DNA of 64,000 nt from Lumnitzera littorea (GCA_024138015.1 JAMXBB010000009.1:43576464-43640463); one strand, 5' to 3'. Counted from the first letter of the stretch, positions 36,290-49,055 are shown. Made by a program: numbers and translations. Notes: a model not told the origin generated them from the sequence alone.

Positions 36290-37260
36290 GAGACCACTAA
36301 ATAGCAGCAGGTGGAGTAGCTTCCAAGACGCATGACGGCGGGCATAGCTGCAAGCTCCAAACAGTTGAGACAAACGCCATTGCAATGACCATTAACTAAT
36401 TACGGTCGTACTGTCCTACGCTAAGCTCACTACAGCAACCAATGGCGCGAACAGTTCTATGCACGCATCCACTCCACAACAGTCTGCACTTCCCTTCATC
36501 CTCACAACAAGGAGCAGCTTGTTCATGTACGCTCCACATAAACTCGCACTGTATGTCCAGATTGAATATAGCATCGCACTTTCTCTTGTAACACCAAACA
36601 GCAGTAGCAAGTCCAACCGTAACAAGAATAGCAAGTCTACGCTGCTGATTGAACACCAGCATGAAACAGTAGTGACGACAATGACACAAGTCCACGGTTG
36701 TCTCTATCCTTGCATAATACCAATGTTCGCAGCAAGCACAAACTATGCCTGACCCTTTGCTGCACAAGCTTCTGACCAACACGGATAGCTACGGTAGCCA
36801 CTGTCTTCTCATCTACAAACAGCCTGCATGTCCTCGTACAAATCGTACGCTTGATCGAGTCTCTCCTCCATTGACAGCAACTTTGATTACTACAATTGGA
36901 TACATCAACGCCGACAACATAGCAGTTCTACACCATCGCTGTCCCTTAACTGCACTGTCCCAGCAACAACTAAATAACTCCATACACACGCGCTGGAGAC
37001 CATGCATGGACCATCAACGAACAACAGCACTGCACTCCACCGACCACACTGATCAACATATTGCACTTTGCCACACCTACATACACGCTGGCGACCAGTA
37101 CTGTACAACAACGCACTGTCTTCACCAGCGAGAACACCAATCCAATTCACAACCCCCAACACTGACTTCTGTCCAGTACTCATTGCCAAGTGCTTTACTA
37201 ACCGCTAGACACGACGCTACGATCCACCAATCACTGCACGACACGTGACGTAGCAGGCAA
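36290..37260. other. GC-richer block within the solo LTR
   Basis: Visibly richer in G+C and CpG than the LTR on either side. Overlapping frames on both strands (128 and 94 codons on minus, 167 and 97 on plus) have no domain, start context or conserved pattern I recognise. Frames on both strands are expected from composition alone. It may be a hypervariable LTR insert or a captured host fragment. Confidence 0.4.
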
Positions 37261-39479
37261 CACAACTCTGGCAACAAATTTTACATAAATCGAATCCATA
37301 ACGGCAAGCCAAATCAGGTTCGGATTGTTTGTTTGTTTTTCTTTTTATTTTTTTGTTTATTATATTATATTATATCATGTTATTATTTTATTAAAACCTT
37401 AAGTAATTTAGTATAATTTATATAATAGTTTATATACAATAAAGATACTTTTGTTAGCATTAGTTTTAATATAGGTTAGGTTGTTTTGAGTTAATAAGTA
37501 ATAATATAAATATATGGATATATAGATACTAGATAAGGGAATGTTAAGACTAGTTTTTTTATAATATATATACCTTGTTATATTATCTATTAGTGATATA
37601 ATATATGAATATGTTAGTTTAGGAGATTTGTTAGTATTGATTGATATATATTAGAGTATATTACATGATATCACTTATTTAGGTAGATACTTATTAATAA
37701 TAATGATGTGTATATATACGTGTGTATCTATTACTTTAGAAATTTTTCTAGGATTAGGTCTTTTGTTTTTTAGGAATTCTCATTTAGGAAAATTATTTTT
37801 TTAAGAAATAAAAATTGACATAAAAAGAAATTTTTACAAAGTGGTCATTGTATCTTAGAGAGTTTTTTTTTTTTTTAAATCACTTATGAGTTAGGACCCC
37901 TTTTAGATTTTTTTTTTAAATTGAATCAATTAAAAACGTAAATTCGATCGATTTCAAAATTAAAATAAACCAACACACTAAAGATTTTTTAAGGAACTAC
38001 GGTTGTTTGATCCCAGCTAGTGGGTACGTAGGTATTTTCGGGGTGATGATAAAATTTGTAGAAACTTAAGTTCTTTTTCTTTCGGTTTTTATTTTTTTCT
38101 TAAAAATATTATAATTAGAAGAATAATCCTAATTTCAGTAAATAGATAATGGTATTCATTAGGGTTTAATATGTTAGCCTTCGAATTTGGAATCCTTTGG
38201 TTTTTTCATTTAAATTGAAATAAAAAACCGGTAGTTAAACCGTAGTCAATCCACTTAATTGATTATGGTTTCTTTTCTTTTCTTGACTTCGATTGGGTGG
38301 TGACTCCAAAAAATTTTTCTAAATAAAATACTGGAATTTTCCAATTTCTTTAACTGAGGGTTAATATTAAATAGGTTAAGGTTTAGTATTAATCGGAAAT
38401 AGAGAAATCAATTTTAAATAGAAACCGAAAAAATTAGACTTGACAATGAGAATAAAACAAAAGTCGATGATTAAACTAAGTTTTATTTGATTATATTAAG
38501 TTAATTGAATAAGATCGATTAATTTGCTTAATAATTAAATATATCAATTGACTTTACAAGATATTTAATCTTTTGAGTGATGATCAAATGATCTTGAAGT
38601 TGGATTGCAAAGTATATTTATTCATTATGTATTAAAAGTAATTTCAGGTGATATTTAGCCTATCGGCTTGATTGTTCTAGAGTACTACTAGCTTGATGAT
38701 GAAGTAGCCTAGATAAGAAGATGGAATCACTTCTGATTAAGGTATCGGCATGCCAGTACACTTGCTGATGTTTATGCTAGTAGTATATTTGCCTATCGTC
38801 ATGCTAGTATGAGTAAGGTACCAACATACTAGTAATATTGTTTTATTTAGCCGTTAAAGCAATTAATGCACTATAACTAGAAGAATTGAATGAGATGATA
38901 TAAATGCTTAATAACCCGATCAAGGACAAGAGAGAGTTGATCCTTTATGATAATAATTCAACATTCTCTTGTATTCTTATTGTCTTTTACCCTCATTATC
39001 TCTTGTATCCTAATTTACTAATATTTAGAAAGATTTGAAGTGTAGTGCTTGTGAGCCATTAGTTGCTAAGTACTAAGAGTTAAAAGCACTACACCAATAA
39101 TCCTTGAGATTGAGTTTTGTATTGTGAGATGAGATTGTGATTTGTATTAAGAGTTGTGAGTGTAAAACTTGTGCAATCAAGTTTGTGTTAGTGTAGCTCT
39201 TGGAGCTTAAATTAAGAAATCAATAAAGTGGTATGAAGTCCTCGGTTGGAGGCATTATGTGTCTATGGAGAGTAGGGGGTGGTCTAAACTCCGCGTTAAA
39301 TTCAAGCTTGATCTTCTTTATCCCTATTTCTTTTAATTTTCACACTTATTGTTATTTTATTATTATCTTGATTATACTCATTGTCACATTTAGTACTTAA
39401 TTTTGAAAAGAATTGTAATTTATTCTTAAAACTCAATTCACAACCCTCTCTTGAGTTTAGCCTAGTGCTCTTCAACTAG

Positions 39480-40340
39480 TAGAAGGTATGGTAAAAGGTA
39501 CTGTGAAGGACCTAAAACCAATCAAATACAAGGTATAGTAGAAGGTACCCTGTACACAACGAAAGATAGGTAAAGGATAGTAGGTATAATTACTCTTCAT
39601 CCTATTCATGCTTCTTTTGTAATAAGGTAGGTCATATAGAAAAGCACTATTTTTATAAAAATTTCAAGCTTAGTAAATCTCAAGTGGATAACTGAAGCAT
39701 GAGCTTAATTTATAAAGGACCTAAGCTTTGTTAAGTTCGTCAACAAGTATAATTTGTTATGATGAATGTAAGAACACAAAGCAAATTATTATGGAACCTG
39801 GTATTTATATAATGGTTGCTCAAATTACATGACTAGAAACACTTCACTATTCACTAATCTATTATGGAAGGAGAAAGAACATGTCACGTTTGGGGACAAT
39901 GGAAAGAATTGAATAAGAGGATACAATATAATTGGTATTTCTTCTTTTTCTATTGAAAATATATATCTTATGAAAGGTCTAAGGTACAATCTACTAAGTA
40001 TTAGTTAACTTTGTGATGAGGGACATAAAGTAATTTTTGAAAAGGATAAGTGTTAGGCACATGGTAAAAATGGAGATTCCTTGTTTTTTGAAGGTTTTAG
40101 GAAAGGTAATGTGTATAAAGTTAATCATTTAGAAGTCTTAACTGATAAATGCTTCTTAACTATAGTAGATAATGCTTATACTTAGCATAAAAAGTTAGGA
40201 GATGTCAATTTTCATGAACTTGAAAATCTTTTTAAGAATAACTTAGTATTTAGATTACCTAAGATTAACATAAAGGAAGATATTTACTTTGATTTTTGTT
40301 TAAAGAATAAGATTGCGTCTATACCTCATAAAATTGAGAC
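39480..40340 (+). pseudogene. Copia element 1 continued: zinc knuckle, protease start, GAG-pre-integrase
   Basis: Resumes element 1 after element 2. At about 39609 CFFCNKVGHIEKHY is a CCHC knuckle whose last Cys is Tyr. At 39799-39840 WYLYNGCSNYMT is the protease start with the catalytic DSG triad read as YNG. Then LMKGLRYNLLSIS and, at 40187-40325, LGDVNFHELENLFKNN to FDFCLKNKI form the GAG-pre-integrase region. Stops are frequent. Integrase core, RT and RNase H are absent, so element 1 is truncated near 40340. Confidence 0.75.
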
Positions 40341-41138
40341 CTGATTATTAATGGGACCAACACTGCCTACAATATATGACCCACCACTAAGTCTTATAAG
40401 GCTTAACTTGAGACTTGATATGATGCACAAGCATAAATTAAGGTTACTTGCCTCTAGTCTTATTAAAAGATGTAGATGAGAATAAAACTCAAGAGAAATT
40501 CTTGAAAGGAGACAACAAATATATTCAATATTTTAATAATGGTCGACTAATGTGAAAATGGAACCTTTTATGCTGGGTCCCTTAAGGTTTGTGCATACAA
40601 GAAAATTACAAAAGGTGAAGATTCAGGTAAGGAAAACATTACACATTCTAATATATATTACAAACGGTAAGTCCAAGGACTTGATCCCCATCGTCTCCTC
40701 AGGGATATTAAGGATTTAACCTTAAATCATGAAGTTCTTTGTTGACACTTATTTCATGGATAAATTTTAGGGTAGTTTTGTTAAACTTTTAGTGTTTATT
40801 TGTTCTAATTTTTGAGTATTTGAGAATTATTTGAATTATAGGTTTTGATTGAAGAATTAATGAAGTTTTAATGATTTTTGGAAAGAGTTAGGTGAAGTTA
40901 TGTAGTATTGATGATGAGTACATTTGAAGATAATGGCATGGAAGCCAAGATTTTTTTGAAAATTGAAGCTTAGAGAAAATCACAGTTGAAGATCATGCAT
41001 TTGCTTCCTACTCGTACTCCTTTTGTTCAAGAATTTCAAAAAATTGCAAGAGTTTTAAATGTAGAGGAAAAGCATGCCTAAGTTACATTCGTGCTTCTTG
41101 GGGCATGAACATGTTGTTGATAAAAGAATTTCTATTGT
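40341..41138. other. Unassigned transposon-like sequence
   Basis: No domain. A stretch at 40675-40720 (GGACTTGATCCCCATCGTCT, then CCTCAGGGA) is the kind found near ends of plant LTR elements, but no element can be delimited. Confidence 0.4.
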
Positions 41139-42463
41139 AGATACCTCATATTTTTGTCCCTTATATTTTTTAAAAATTTTTAGAAGAAAGAAAAGGTTTT
41201 AATTAAAAAATATAAAACTTACAAAATTAAAAAAAGATATAATAAACTTGAAAAATAAAAAAAATAATTAAAAAATAAAATAAATTAGACGAAAAAAATA
41301 AAAAATGAAAAGAATAAAATAGTGGGAAATACAAAATTTTTATATGTCAAAATAATCGAAGTAGAATAATATTAAGAAAAAAATTAGAATAAAGTCGAAT
41401 ATTAGGGAGAAATAGTTAAGGGCTTGGAAATTGTAATACTATTCAAGTTAATAATAAAAAAATTGGATTCAATTGTCAATGTTTCTTTTTATTTTTTTTA
41501 TTTCACTCTAAATTGAGTATCCATTAGATGGAAAAATATTCTTATCAACTAATCTATTCAATACTGGAACTAGACCTAGTTATAAGTAAGAGTCCATTAG
41601 GGGATCATTTGGGCAATATTTAAATCTAACTTAGTCCAGCCTAATTCATATATACAATTTATTTGCATATATAAGTAGAGGATAGGCTAATAGCTCATAT
41701 GGAAAACATAACATGAAGGTTTAAGGTTTGAGGCCAACATCAAGTGCCTAATGCCTCTTTCTTTTTCTTCTGTTGTGCTACATATTGGCCTATCATTGGC
41801 TAACACATTCCATTTTCCATCCTTTCTCTCTTTCCCCCATTTTCTTATGGGTACTTTCACTAGATAACTCACTTTAAGGTAATGTTTCATCTCTTTTTCT
41901 TCACAATTTCACCAAATTAGGATGCTTTGTATTGGATCCAAAAACATGACCAAATACTTAAGTTTGAAGGATCGAATTGGTCATTATAGATTAAAAAAAT
42001 TATGATCCATGATTCAAACTTTTGTACAATTTAGCAAATTTAAGTTAAAATACAAGGATTAGAAGCTTCTTTTGAGCGATTTGTATAAGTACGTGATGGA
42101 TTCAATGCAAAATATCAAGCAAATGAAAATCAAGGATTTTTTTTTCAATTTTGCAATGATAGTTAATTTGACCATTAAAGCTCTTCGCTAGCTCATATGA
42201 GCTATAGAAACTATAAATGGGCCTTTGGGAAGCACTTTGGCATCATTAACTCCCATTTAATTCCTCACATTCACTCATAGATCAAACTTTCTCTCTTTAT
42301 TGTGATTTCCCTTCTCTCTTTAGAAATAGTTTAAGCTTAAAACTTCTTTAGCTAAATCGACACCACTATTGAGTTCCCCATATCTTGAGCTTCCAATAAA
42401 GACAAATTTGACCCCTACCATGCCCTTTAACCATTTTGACCACCACCACCTACCTAGCCTTCA
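41139..42463 (+). mobile_element. Partial Tat-like LTR
   Basis: Starts TGTAGATACCTCATATTTTT, resembling the start of the solo LTR at 35552, and likewise contains GATAGGCTAATAG (about 41691) followed by a B-box-like GGTTTGAGGCC (41725). The right end is not recognisable; the Athila-like LTR begins at 42464. The 67-codon minus frame at 41687-41890 overlaps the tRNA-like part and is not a gene. Confidence 0.5.
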
Positions 42464-43809
42464 TGTTAGAGCTTAATTGTACCTATTTTTATGTAGATAT
42501 TATAATGCTTTTATAGGCTTTTTAGTATAATTTAATAGTTTATTTGTTATTATTTTATTTTATTACTTTATTGCACCAATTTATATATTTTTATAATTTT
42601 GATAGGTAAAATGGGCAATGTTAGAAAATATATACGTTATGATGAAAAGCACCCGAAATTCCAAGGAGAAAGAAATTAAATATAACAGCTTCACGAGACA
42701 ACTCTATGGCTATGGTGTTGCTAATATAGACCATATACTTACAACAATCATATACGTTGTATATTTCTTATTCCATGCAAGAATTGAAGTATAGAAAGAC
42801 TACATGTAAAGACTATAGCCATGATTCTAGGGTGTGATCATTATAACGAGTATGAATCTTATTATTGTTGGCAAGAATTAAAGCCATCCAAGAAAGATAG
42901 AATTGTATCCTATAGGCCCACTTTTATATGGGAGTCCTTATAATATAAATTGATTGCTTTGTAAATAGAAGAAAGAAGTAGAGCTATTACATTATAGAGT
43001 CTAGTTGTTATTTTTCTATCATTTAATTAGTCTAGGGTTTTAGGGGAGTTTTTATTTTCTTTTCAAGATTTCAACATTAGAGGTGATGGGAACAATAATT
43101 GATCTTGAGTTAAGGTTTGGAACTCCTCTAAAGGTTGTATTCATTCCCTTTTACATATTCTTGATTTGGATATTATGTACTCATTATTTCTCTTGTGCTT
43201 AATAAATATTGTTTATTGGATTTTTAGATTATTAGTTTATGAATTGTGTTTATTGTTTAAAGTTTTTAATTCCTTAATCACAACAACAAGTATTTTGATT
43301 CTGTTAGAGTACATGTTAATTAGGATTGAGTTGCAAAACCTTTTTTAATTGTTTATTGTGAATTAGATGACATAAGGTATGGCTTTAATTCAATCAAGGC
43401 TTAGGAATTAGAGAGCATTGACTTGGTTTATCTCTTGTTTAACGGTAGAAAGGATAAATCGGTTAATTCTAAGTATTCGTTTTGCGAGAAGGAATTCCTA
43501 ATGCTTAATTGCTTCAAAACTAAACCTATTAAGGACATCTTTGTTGACATTAATTGATATTTCTAAATTTTTGGTTTACAATTGAATCTTGAAGATGTCT
43601 AATATCTCGATTTATTTGTTTTGATAATTTATTTATTTTTTTAGAATTTAATCATTCAATAAATCTTTTATTTTAATTGCTTAGATTTAATTATATGTCA
43701 TTCCCTATGGGTTTGACCTTGTTCTCACCAGTAATATTATTGCATATATGACTTAGTGCATTTTTTATAACTAGTGTTATGAAAAAGTGAAGTTAGGTTA
43801 AGCGTATCA
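42464..43809 (+). mobile_element. Athila-like 5' LTR
   Basis: Starts TGTTAGAGCTTAATTG and ends AAGCGTATCA. Near the end, TCCCTATGGGTTTGACCTTG fits the conserved TCCCTGTGG-TTCGA stretch of Athila LTRs. A decayed primer binding site follows. Lengths of about 1.3-1.8 kb are usual. No second LTR is seen in the window. Confidence 0.75.
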
Positions 43810-43832
43810 AGTTTTTGATGTAGTTGTCGAGA
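43810..43832 (+). promoter_or_regulatory. Decayed Athila primer binding site
   Basis: TTTTTGATGTAGTTGTCGAG corresponds to the family's TTTTTGGCGCCGTTGCCGGG (complement of tRNA-Asp 3' end). All differences are C-to-T or G-to-A type, consistent with loss of methylated cytosines. Confidence 0.75.
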
Positions 43833-44590
43833 AATATTTTGTGCTAATTTTGTTATTTAGGACTGTCTAGATTTAGGTGCTATATTTTCTTTACTAGTTT
43901 TCTTTCTTTCCCTTCATTCTCTTTGTTTATTTTCCTTTGGTTTCCTTTTAGTATTGGATTTCTACTTCTTTTTTACTTTATTTTGTAGGCATTTCTTATG
44001 GAGGATTGATATGTATGAACTTTTCTACTGTATTGCATTGAAGAGCTTTGAATTCAAATCCTTTCTTTCAAGCTGCATGAAGGTAAATTGCTATATGAGG
44101 CGTAGTTGCGATTTTGCAATTTGATGCCTAGATGTCCACATCATGATACTCCTACTTAAAATTAGCTACTAATATTTTTATGATGGGATCCAAAATCAGG
44201 ATAAATTCAGGATCGAAGCTATGGTTGGAAGACCATTGACAAACATACTAGTGATGTAAGCAGTTAAAATAATTAATGAAGTGGCATGTTATGAGTATGA
44301 TGAATGGCCTCCCTTTATAAATCTTGTGATTCCAACTCTAGAAACATAAAAGATTACTAAAATTTTTTTTGAAAGATTTAGAGCAAAAATGGAAAGAAAG
44401 ATTTGAAAAACATAGTTTTGATAGGGCCGTACTAAGGGTAGACAACGTTAGCCTTATTGCGGATGGGTTCAAGCTTACTGAAAGCTCAAAATGAAGATGG
44501 TACACGTGAAGAAAGGAGCAAAATAAGCAAAACCCACAATTGGCTCCAAGGATATGATGCACCATAGAACTTTCGAGGACTCATGAATGA
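43833..44590 (+). pseudogene. Athila-like internal remnant (leader and gag trace)
   Basis: After the leader, a frame around 44205-44345 reads VKIINEVACYEYDEWPP, resembling the Athila gag stretch where a run of Ala/Glu is followed by a Tyr-x-x-Trp. Stops and lack of the remaining gag-pol show a truncated copy. The assignment rests on the neighbouring LTR and primer site more than on this peptide. Confidence 0.4.
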
Positions 44591-45314
44591 ACTCGATGTG
44601 ATGTATGAGTTGGTCCAATGAGGGTACTCGCCACCTAACCTTATTTAAGGGTTAGGATAAGAGTAATAAATGTAAGTGAACAAATAAAAGGAATGTTTAC
44701 ATGCAAGCAAGAGAGACTTTGGAATATTCTGTAATTATGTTGATGTATGTTGCAGCTACAATGTACAAGAGGGTATTTATACCTAAGGCATTAGGGTAAC
44801 TACTATAAATGAAAATGATTAAAAGGGTATTGTCTAAAATAAGTAATGTACAAGGAATGTTAAGGGGTATAGATGAAGAAATCAAGAAAAGCATCTGTCA
44901 TGTAGGGAAGATTCTATTACATGGTTGCTCGGACATGTAGCTGGTAACTAATGGAGAACTTTTGGTAAAAATAGACAAAGTTGTATGTTCAAGCTGTAGA
45001 TTGTTAATTAGATGTGTCGAGTAGAACTGGGGTTTCTTCTAAGGTGAATTCAGCTTAGACATGCTCTGAGTAGTTTAGATTTTATTCGGTTGAGTTAGGG
45101 GTCTAGTAGCCTAAGTTATTATACGAGAGTGTCTTAGGTTAGTAGTAAAAGACTATCAATAGGCATGGGAGAGTTTGGATTAGATAAGGCATCAGATTGG
45201 TAGATTGAAGCAACTTAGACTCATCAGTTACAAGTCGATACAGGAGAACTTGCTTGGCTATACTCTTAAGCCCTTGAGCTCGGGCTCGGGTCAAAGGTTT
45301 GGTTCTCTAATTCC
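44591..45314 (-). mobile_element. Probable 3' end of a minus-strand Ty3/gypsy element
   Basis: Lies downstream, on the minus strand, of the integrase C-terminus at 45315-45700. Near 44760-44790 the minus strand reads TATAAATACCCTCTTGTACA, a TATA-like core promoter as found in LTRs. LTR limits could not be set. Confidence 0.45.
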
Positions 45315-45700
45315 TATCATCCCTATCGGGTTGATTAGGATTTGGGATCAAATTTAACTAGTCCTCATTGAATTCTTCCTTGGGTCAGTAAGGATTGACG
45401 TTAGCAACATTAAATACCTTAGACACTTTGAAGTTTTTTGGTTGCTTTAATTAATATGCAATGTCGTTTATCTTCTAGAGTATCTTGAATGGTTCTTCAA
45501 TTTTGGCAGATAACTTGTTTTTCCTCTTGTTAAGAAATCTTTCTTTGTTCAAGTGTAGCCATTTAAAATTGCTTATTCTTCCTTCCTTTACCTTTCTCTC
45601 TTAACTTTCAGGTAACTCGATCAATGTGCTGGTTGACTTGTTGATAGATTTGTTAGAGGGACTAAGCTTGGGTTCTTGCTTTTGGATCTTCTTAGTCAGT
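45315..45700 (-). pseudogene. Ty3/gypsy integrase C-terminal fragment
   Basis: On the minus strand FKWLHLNKERFLNKRKNKLS, then IEEPFKIL-KINDIAY and VFNVANVNPY, match the gypsy integrase C-terminal region (W-H-RKxRFP..RKSKL, GPF-IL-KINDNAY, FNVADLxPY). An upstream Lys-rich part is compatible with the preceding linker. Stops are present. The rest of pol is missing because the gypsy LTR at 45706 begins here, which suggests that the later element inserted into this one. Confidence 0.75.
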
Positions 45701-45705
45701 CGAAG

Positions 45706-46577
45706 TGATAGGAATCAACCCCTTGAACCAATTACTCATAGCCAAGCTAGAGGACTCTAAGGGCTCACTAGAAGGATGTTAGCTTAAAGCCATATTAGAG
45801 ATGGAGATTCCTATTTAGAACTAATCACCTGCCGACTTGATTATCAGACCCTTATAAGTGCCAAACCTATTCCTACCTAGTAGCTATGCCATGACAAGAC
45901 ATCCAAGAAGGTAGCTCCATGACTATCCGAGTTGATCTTTAAAGCTGATCACAAGCACTTGACCTCAACTCAAGCTGTCCGCTCTATAACAAGACTGACT
46001 GGGTTCCAACCCGATCTAGATTAGGTCAGCCCCTGATTGTAGCCCCTCTTCTCTTTCTTTTACTACCAAGTACCATATTTTTGAAATCCAGCCACTAAGC
46101 GATACGTATCTTCTGACACGACTCTCTAAAAGGATTCTTTGCTTTTCTGTACTAAATATTTTTTGTCTCTTTTACCCTTTTTAGTATGTATTATGTAACA
46201 TTATTGTAAAAATACCCTTTTGTCTTTTCATATACGTAAAGTAGCCCTAATTGATGGGTATATAAACCTTCACTTACTTGTACATAGACAATTAATCACT
46301 ACTATCTAAATATTATTCAAGTTTCCTTTGAGCAACCTTAGTGTTCTTATTATTCTTCAACTCTTATCTATTCCCTTTAGAAAGGAGAAGTGATGAGTGA
46401 CCCTTTGATTCAAATTGGTATGTCATTTTGATAGATTATAGGCTGAGTAGGATCGAGTGGTGAGTTATATCCATTTGGTAGCTACCTAGACTTTGCTAGT
46501 TTTTCTTTGTTTGCTTTTGGTTCACTTCATTGTGGTGCTTCCCCGTGTGTTCTACCTTAGAGACACATAAGCTTAGC
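45706..46577 (+). mobile_element. 5' LTR of Ty3/gypsy element 4
   Basis: Starts TGATAGGAATCAACCCC; TATAAA lies at 46261. It is followed by TAGTATCAAAGCATGG, a worn initiator-Met primer binding site (TGGTATCAGAGC). It shares several blocks with the solo LTR at 29927-30805. The end is fixed only to a few bases. Confidence 0.75.
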
Positions 46578-46837
46578 TAGTATCAAAGCATGGTTTCCTG
46601 AGGGAGTGTGTGAAGTTGTAGTGAAGTTTTGGTTCACTTTACTATTAGTAGCTATTGTGTTCCTTCTATAGCTACTATAGTTTGTTTGTGTGTAAGTAAG
46701 TGTAGTTTCATTATTACTCTGTTTTTACTTTGTTTTTTAGTACAAAAACAGAGCAAGTTTGCTTATGTTCTGTTTGAGTGATTATCAGGTATTAAAGTTG
46801 TTAGTGAGTTGTTAATTTGTTTGAGAAGTATTGTACC

Positions 46838-48074
46838 ATGTTAGATTCGAGTGTTTAAGGTGTTATCGATAACCAGAGTAGTGTTGCTCAACTTGGTCGT
46901 AGTCATAATAGTAGTAATACCCTAAGGTTGGTTGATGACAAACTTGACAAACTTGATAAACTCACAAACCTTGTTAAGAATCTAGTCATAGTAATGTAAG
47001 TTAACAGAAAACAAACCCCAAGGTGTATAACACCATAACCCACAAGAAAATACCCCTAAGAGACATTATAGCTAAGGTAACTGAACCAATCACCCAGTTT
47101 AACTGTAGTGAGCATGAGGAGTAACAAACTAAGCTGCTAGACAAAAACTAGAGTTGGAGGAAATTAAGGAAGATGATAAGGAGTTGGATATTGAAGAGTT
47201 TGGGGAGGAAGAAGAAGAAGTTGACTATTACCAAGCACAAGGATGAGGATGCCAAACTCCTTAAGGGCTAGACAATATTAAGGTTCAAATCCCGCCCTTC
47301 AGTGAAAGTGGAGATGCAGATGAATACTTAGAATGGGAAGAGAAGATTAAGAAGGTGTTTGAATGTTATGGGTATATAGATGCTATCAAAGTCTAACTTA
47401 CTGCACTAGAGTTCACTGGGTATGTTACAATGTAGTAGAAAAATCTGAACGTAGCTAGAGCAAGGGATGGAAGACGAGGTGTGATAACTTAGGAGGAGAT
47501 GAAAAAGTTGTTAAGGGGTAGATTTGTGCCCGAGACCTACTTACAAGATACATTTGCAAAGTTATAGAAACTTCACTAAGGAAGCCAAACTATTAATGAT
47601 CATAAGAGAGTTTTAGATACTTATGATCCGAGCTAACGAAGAAGAACCAAAGGCTCGCATAATATTGAGGTTCATTTTTGGGCTCAAGTATGAGCATTGT
47701 AACATTGTAGAAGTGTAGAGGTTTTATACCTTGGAAGAGGCAATTAAGATAGTATAGAGAGTCGAAAAACAGAGAAAAAGTGCTCCGAGTTGACCTGGGC
47801 TAACATTCCCCCTAGCCCCTGTACTACACCGACCTATTCAAGTCAAGCCGATGAGGCCATATTGAGTCGAAGAAAGGAATGACTGACTTGATGATAGTTG
47901 AGTAGGCTAACAAGGATGGATAATATAGTCGAGCCAAACTAAGGCTAAGATGACCCTAAGAACATATGAGAAAGGTCATACCTTTAAATGGGAGACTAGT
48001 GAGGTGAAGTGCTTTAAATGCTTAGGCTTTGGATATACGGTTGCTGAGTGTCCAAACCGATGTATCATGGTGTT
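46838..48074 (+). pseudogene. Ty3/gypsy gag of element 4
   Basis: Opens with ATG TTA GAT TCG. The retrotransposon gag domain is clear at 47280-47760 (IPPFSESGDADEYLEWEEKI, EEMKKLLRGRFVPE). The zinc knuckle is at 48010-48051, CFKCLGFGYTVAEC, where the His of CCHC is Tyr (codon 48034-48036). About a dozen in-frame stops, many TAG/TAA where Gln or Trp is expected, and small frameshifts inactivate it. The frame is cut at 48074 by element 3 and resumes at 53482 as the gag-protease linker. Confidence 0.8.
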
Positions 48075-48783
48075 TGATAACTCTGATTTTAAACATATTT
48101 TATATGGTGATTTTATGGTATTTCCCTCACATTTTTGGTTTTCTTTAAAGAAATTGATACTTAATTGAGTAAAATGCTGATTTCAGGGTTTAAACGCGTT
48201 TTAGGCTCGAAAACGAATCAAGTTTCACTCAATTCCGAGTTCAAACGAAGAAGTTATGAAATTTTGAAGTTGTGTAGAAATTTTGCCTTAGTGCAGAAAG
48301 TTACACGACCTGGGGACACGGCCGTGTCTGGTGACGAAAATAAAATCCGTGTAATACACATATATAAGGAGATCTTAGGGTTTAAAAGGGAGAGAGATAT
48401 TACAGAAAGGGGAGAGACACAAGAGACGAGAGGAGACTTGAGGAGAACATCAATCAAGAAGTGAGAACAACATCGATTTCAAGATTAGAGAGATTGTTCA
48501 TCAATCAAAAGGGGTTTTTTATGCTTTATTTTATATTTTTGATGGAACTCGTTTTTAGATTCGTTATGATAGCTTAGAATTCAAGTATTTAGGATTATGG
48601 AACCTAGGGTTTCATGTAACCCTTGAGTTAAATTATAATTTCAATAAAGTTTCTATCTTTTCTTGATTTAATTCTGTTGTTTAATTGTGGATTGATAATT
48701 CTAGAGTGTCAATATATGATATTATGCATGTTGATTGAGAAATTGCATGTGTAATTAGATCTTAGCATAATTGGAGAGAATTC
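48075..48783 (+). repeat. Truncated 5' LTR of element 3
   Basis: Matches 52267-52990, with TATATAAGG at 48361 as likely TATA box. After GGAGAGAATT the match stops. Relative to the 3' LTR it lacks 12 bp in the palindrome at 48315 and a short stretch near 48220. Confidence 0.85.
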
Positions 48784-49055
48784 ATACACGGGAAGCACAA
48801 GTCACACGGGCAGGGGACACGGTCGTGTCCCAGCCTGTGTGCGTCCAGGTTAGACACGATGGAACAGAATGTTACACGGGCAAGGGATATGGTCGTGTCC
48901 CAGCCTGTGTCGACCCAAAATAACACGATTTTGCACACGACCGATTAATTTAAATTAAACACACCCTCTTACACTCTCACAATCAAACATATCTCTCTTA
49001 CATTCTCTCTCATTCTCCCTCTTCTCTCCAAAATTCCTACATTCCGCATTTTGAT

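Larger units (their letters stand above)
35552..38445 (+). mobile_element. 2.9-kb solo LTR of a Tat/Ogre-like element
   Basis: Begins TGTAGAACCTAATTTTTGCC and ends ACTTGACA. It is flanked by perfect 5-bp duplications ATGAG (35547-35551 and 38446-38450). Near its 3' end is GGGTGGTGACTCCAAA, related to the TGGCGACTCC signature at ends of Tat/Ogre Ty3/gypsy LTRs. Related starts or ends occur at 41139 and, inverted, at 55786-58372. It holds a tRNA-like segment, three 32-bp repeats and a GC-richer kilobase. No gag-pol is present. Confidence 0.8.
28762..39474 (+). mobile_element. Second copia element (element 2), nested in element 1
   Basis: A complete element by its ends: 5' LTR 28762-29849, primer binding site at 29850, gag remnants, polypurine tract before 35516, and a 3' LTR. 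It is flanked by GCTAG (28757-28761) and ACTAG (39475-39479), a target duplication with one mismatch. Interior coding is limited to gag; protease, integrase and RT are not found. It carries two later insertions (29927-30805 and 35552-38445). By a hand count over about 190 bp the LTRs differ at roughly one base in ten, mostly transitions, so it is old. Confidence 0.85.
35516..39474 (+). repeat. 3' LTR of element 2, split by an insertion
   Basis: The LTR is made of 35516-35551 and 38451-39474. The intervening block is a later LTR insertion with a duplicated ATGAG. The LTR starts TGTTGAACTAAAGG and ends CTCTTCA. It is about 1060 bp without the insert, against 1088 bp for the 5' LTR. Confidence 0.88.

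Noticed and set aside
36396..37248. Overlapping 128-, 167-, 97- and 94-codon frames on both strands
   Set aside because: Produced by a GC-rich, stop-poor block; no domain, and frames occur equally on both strands.
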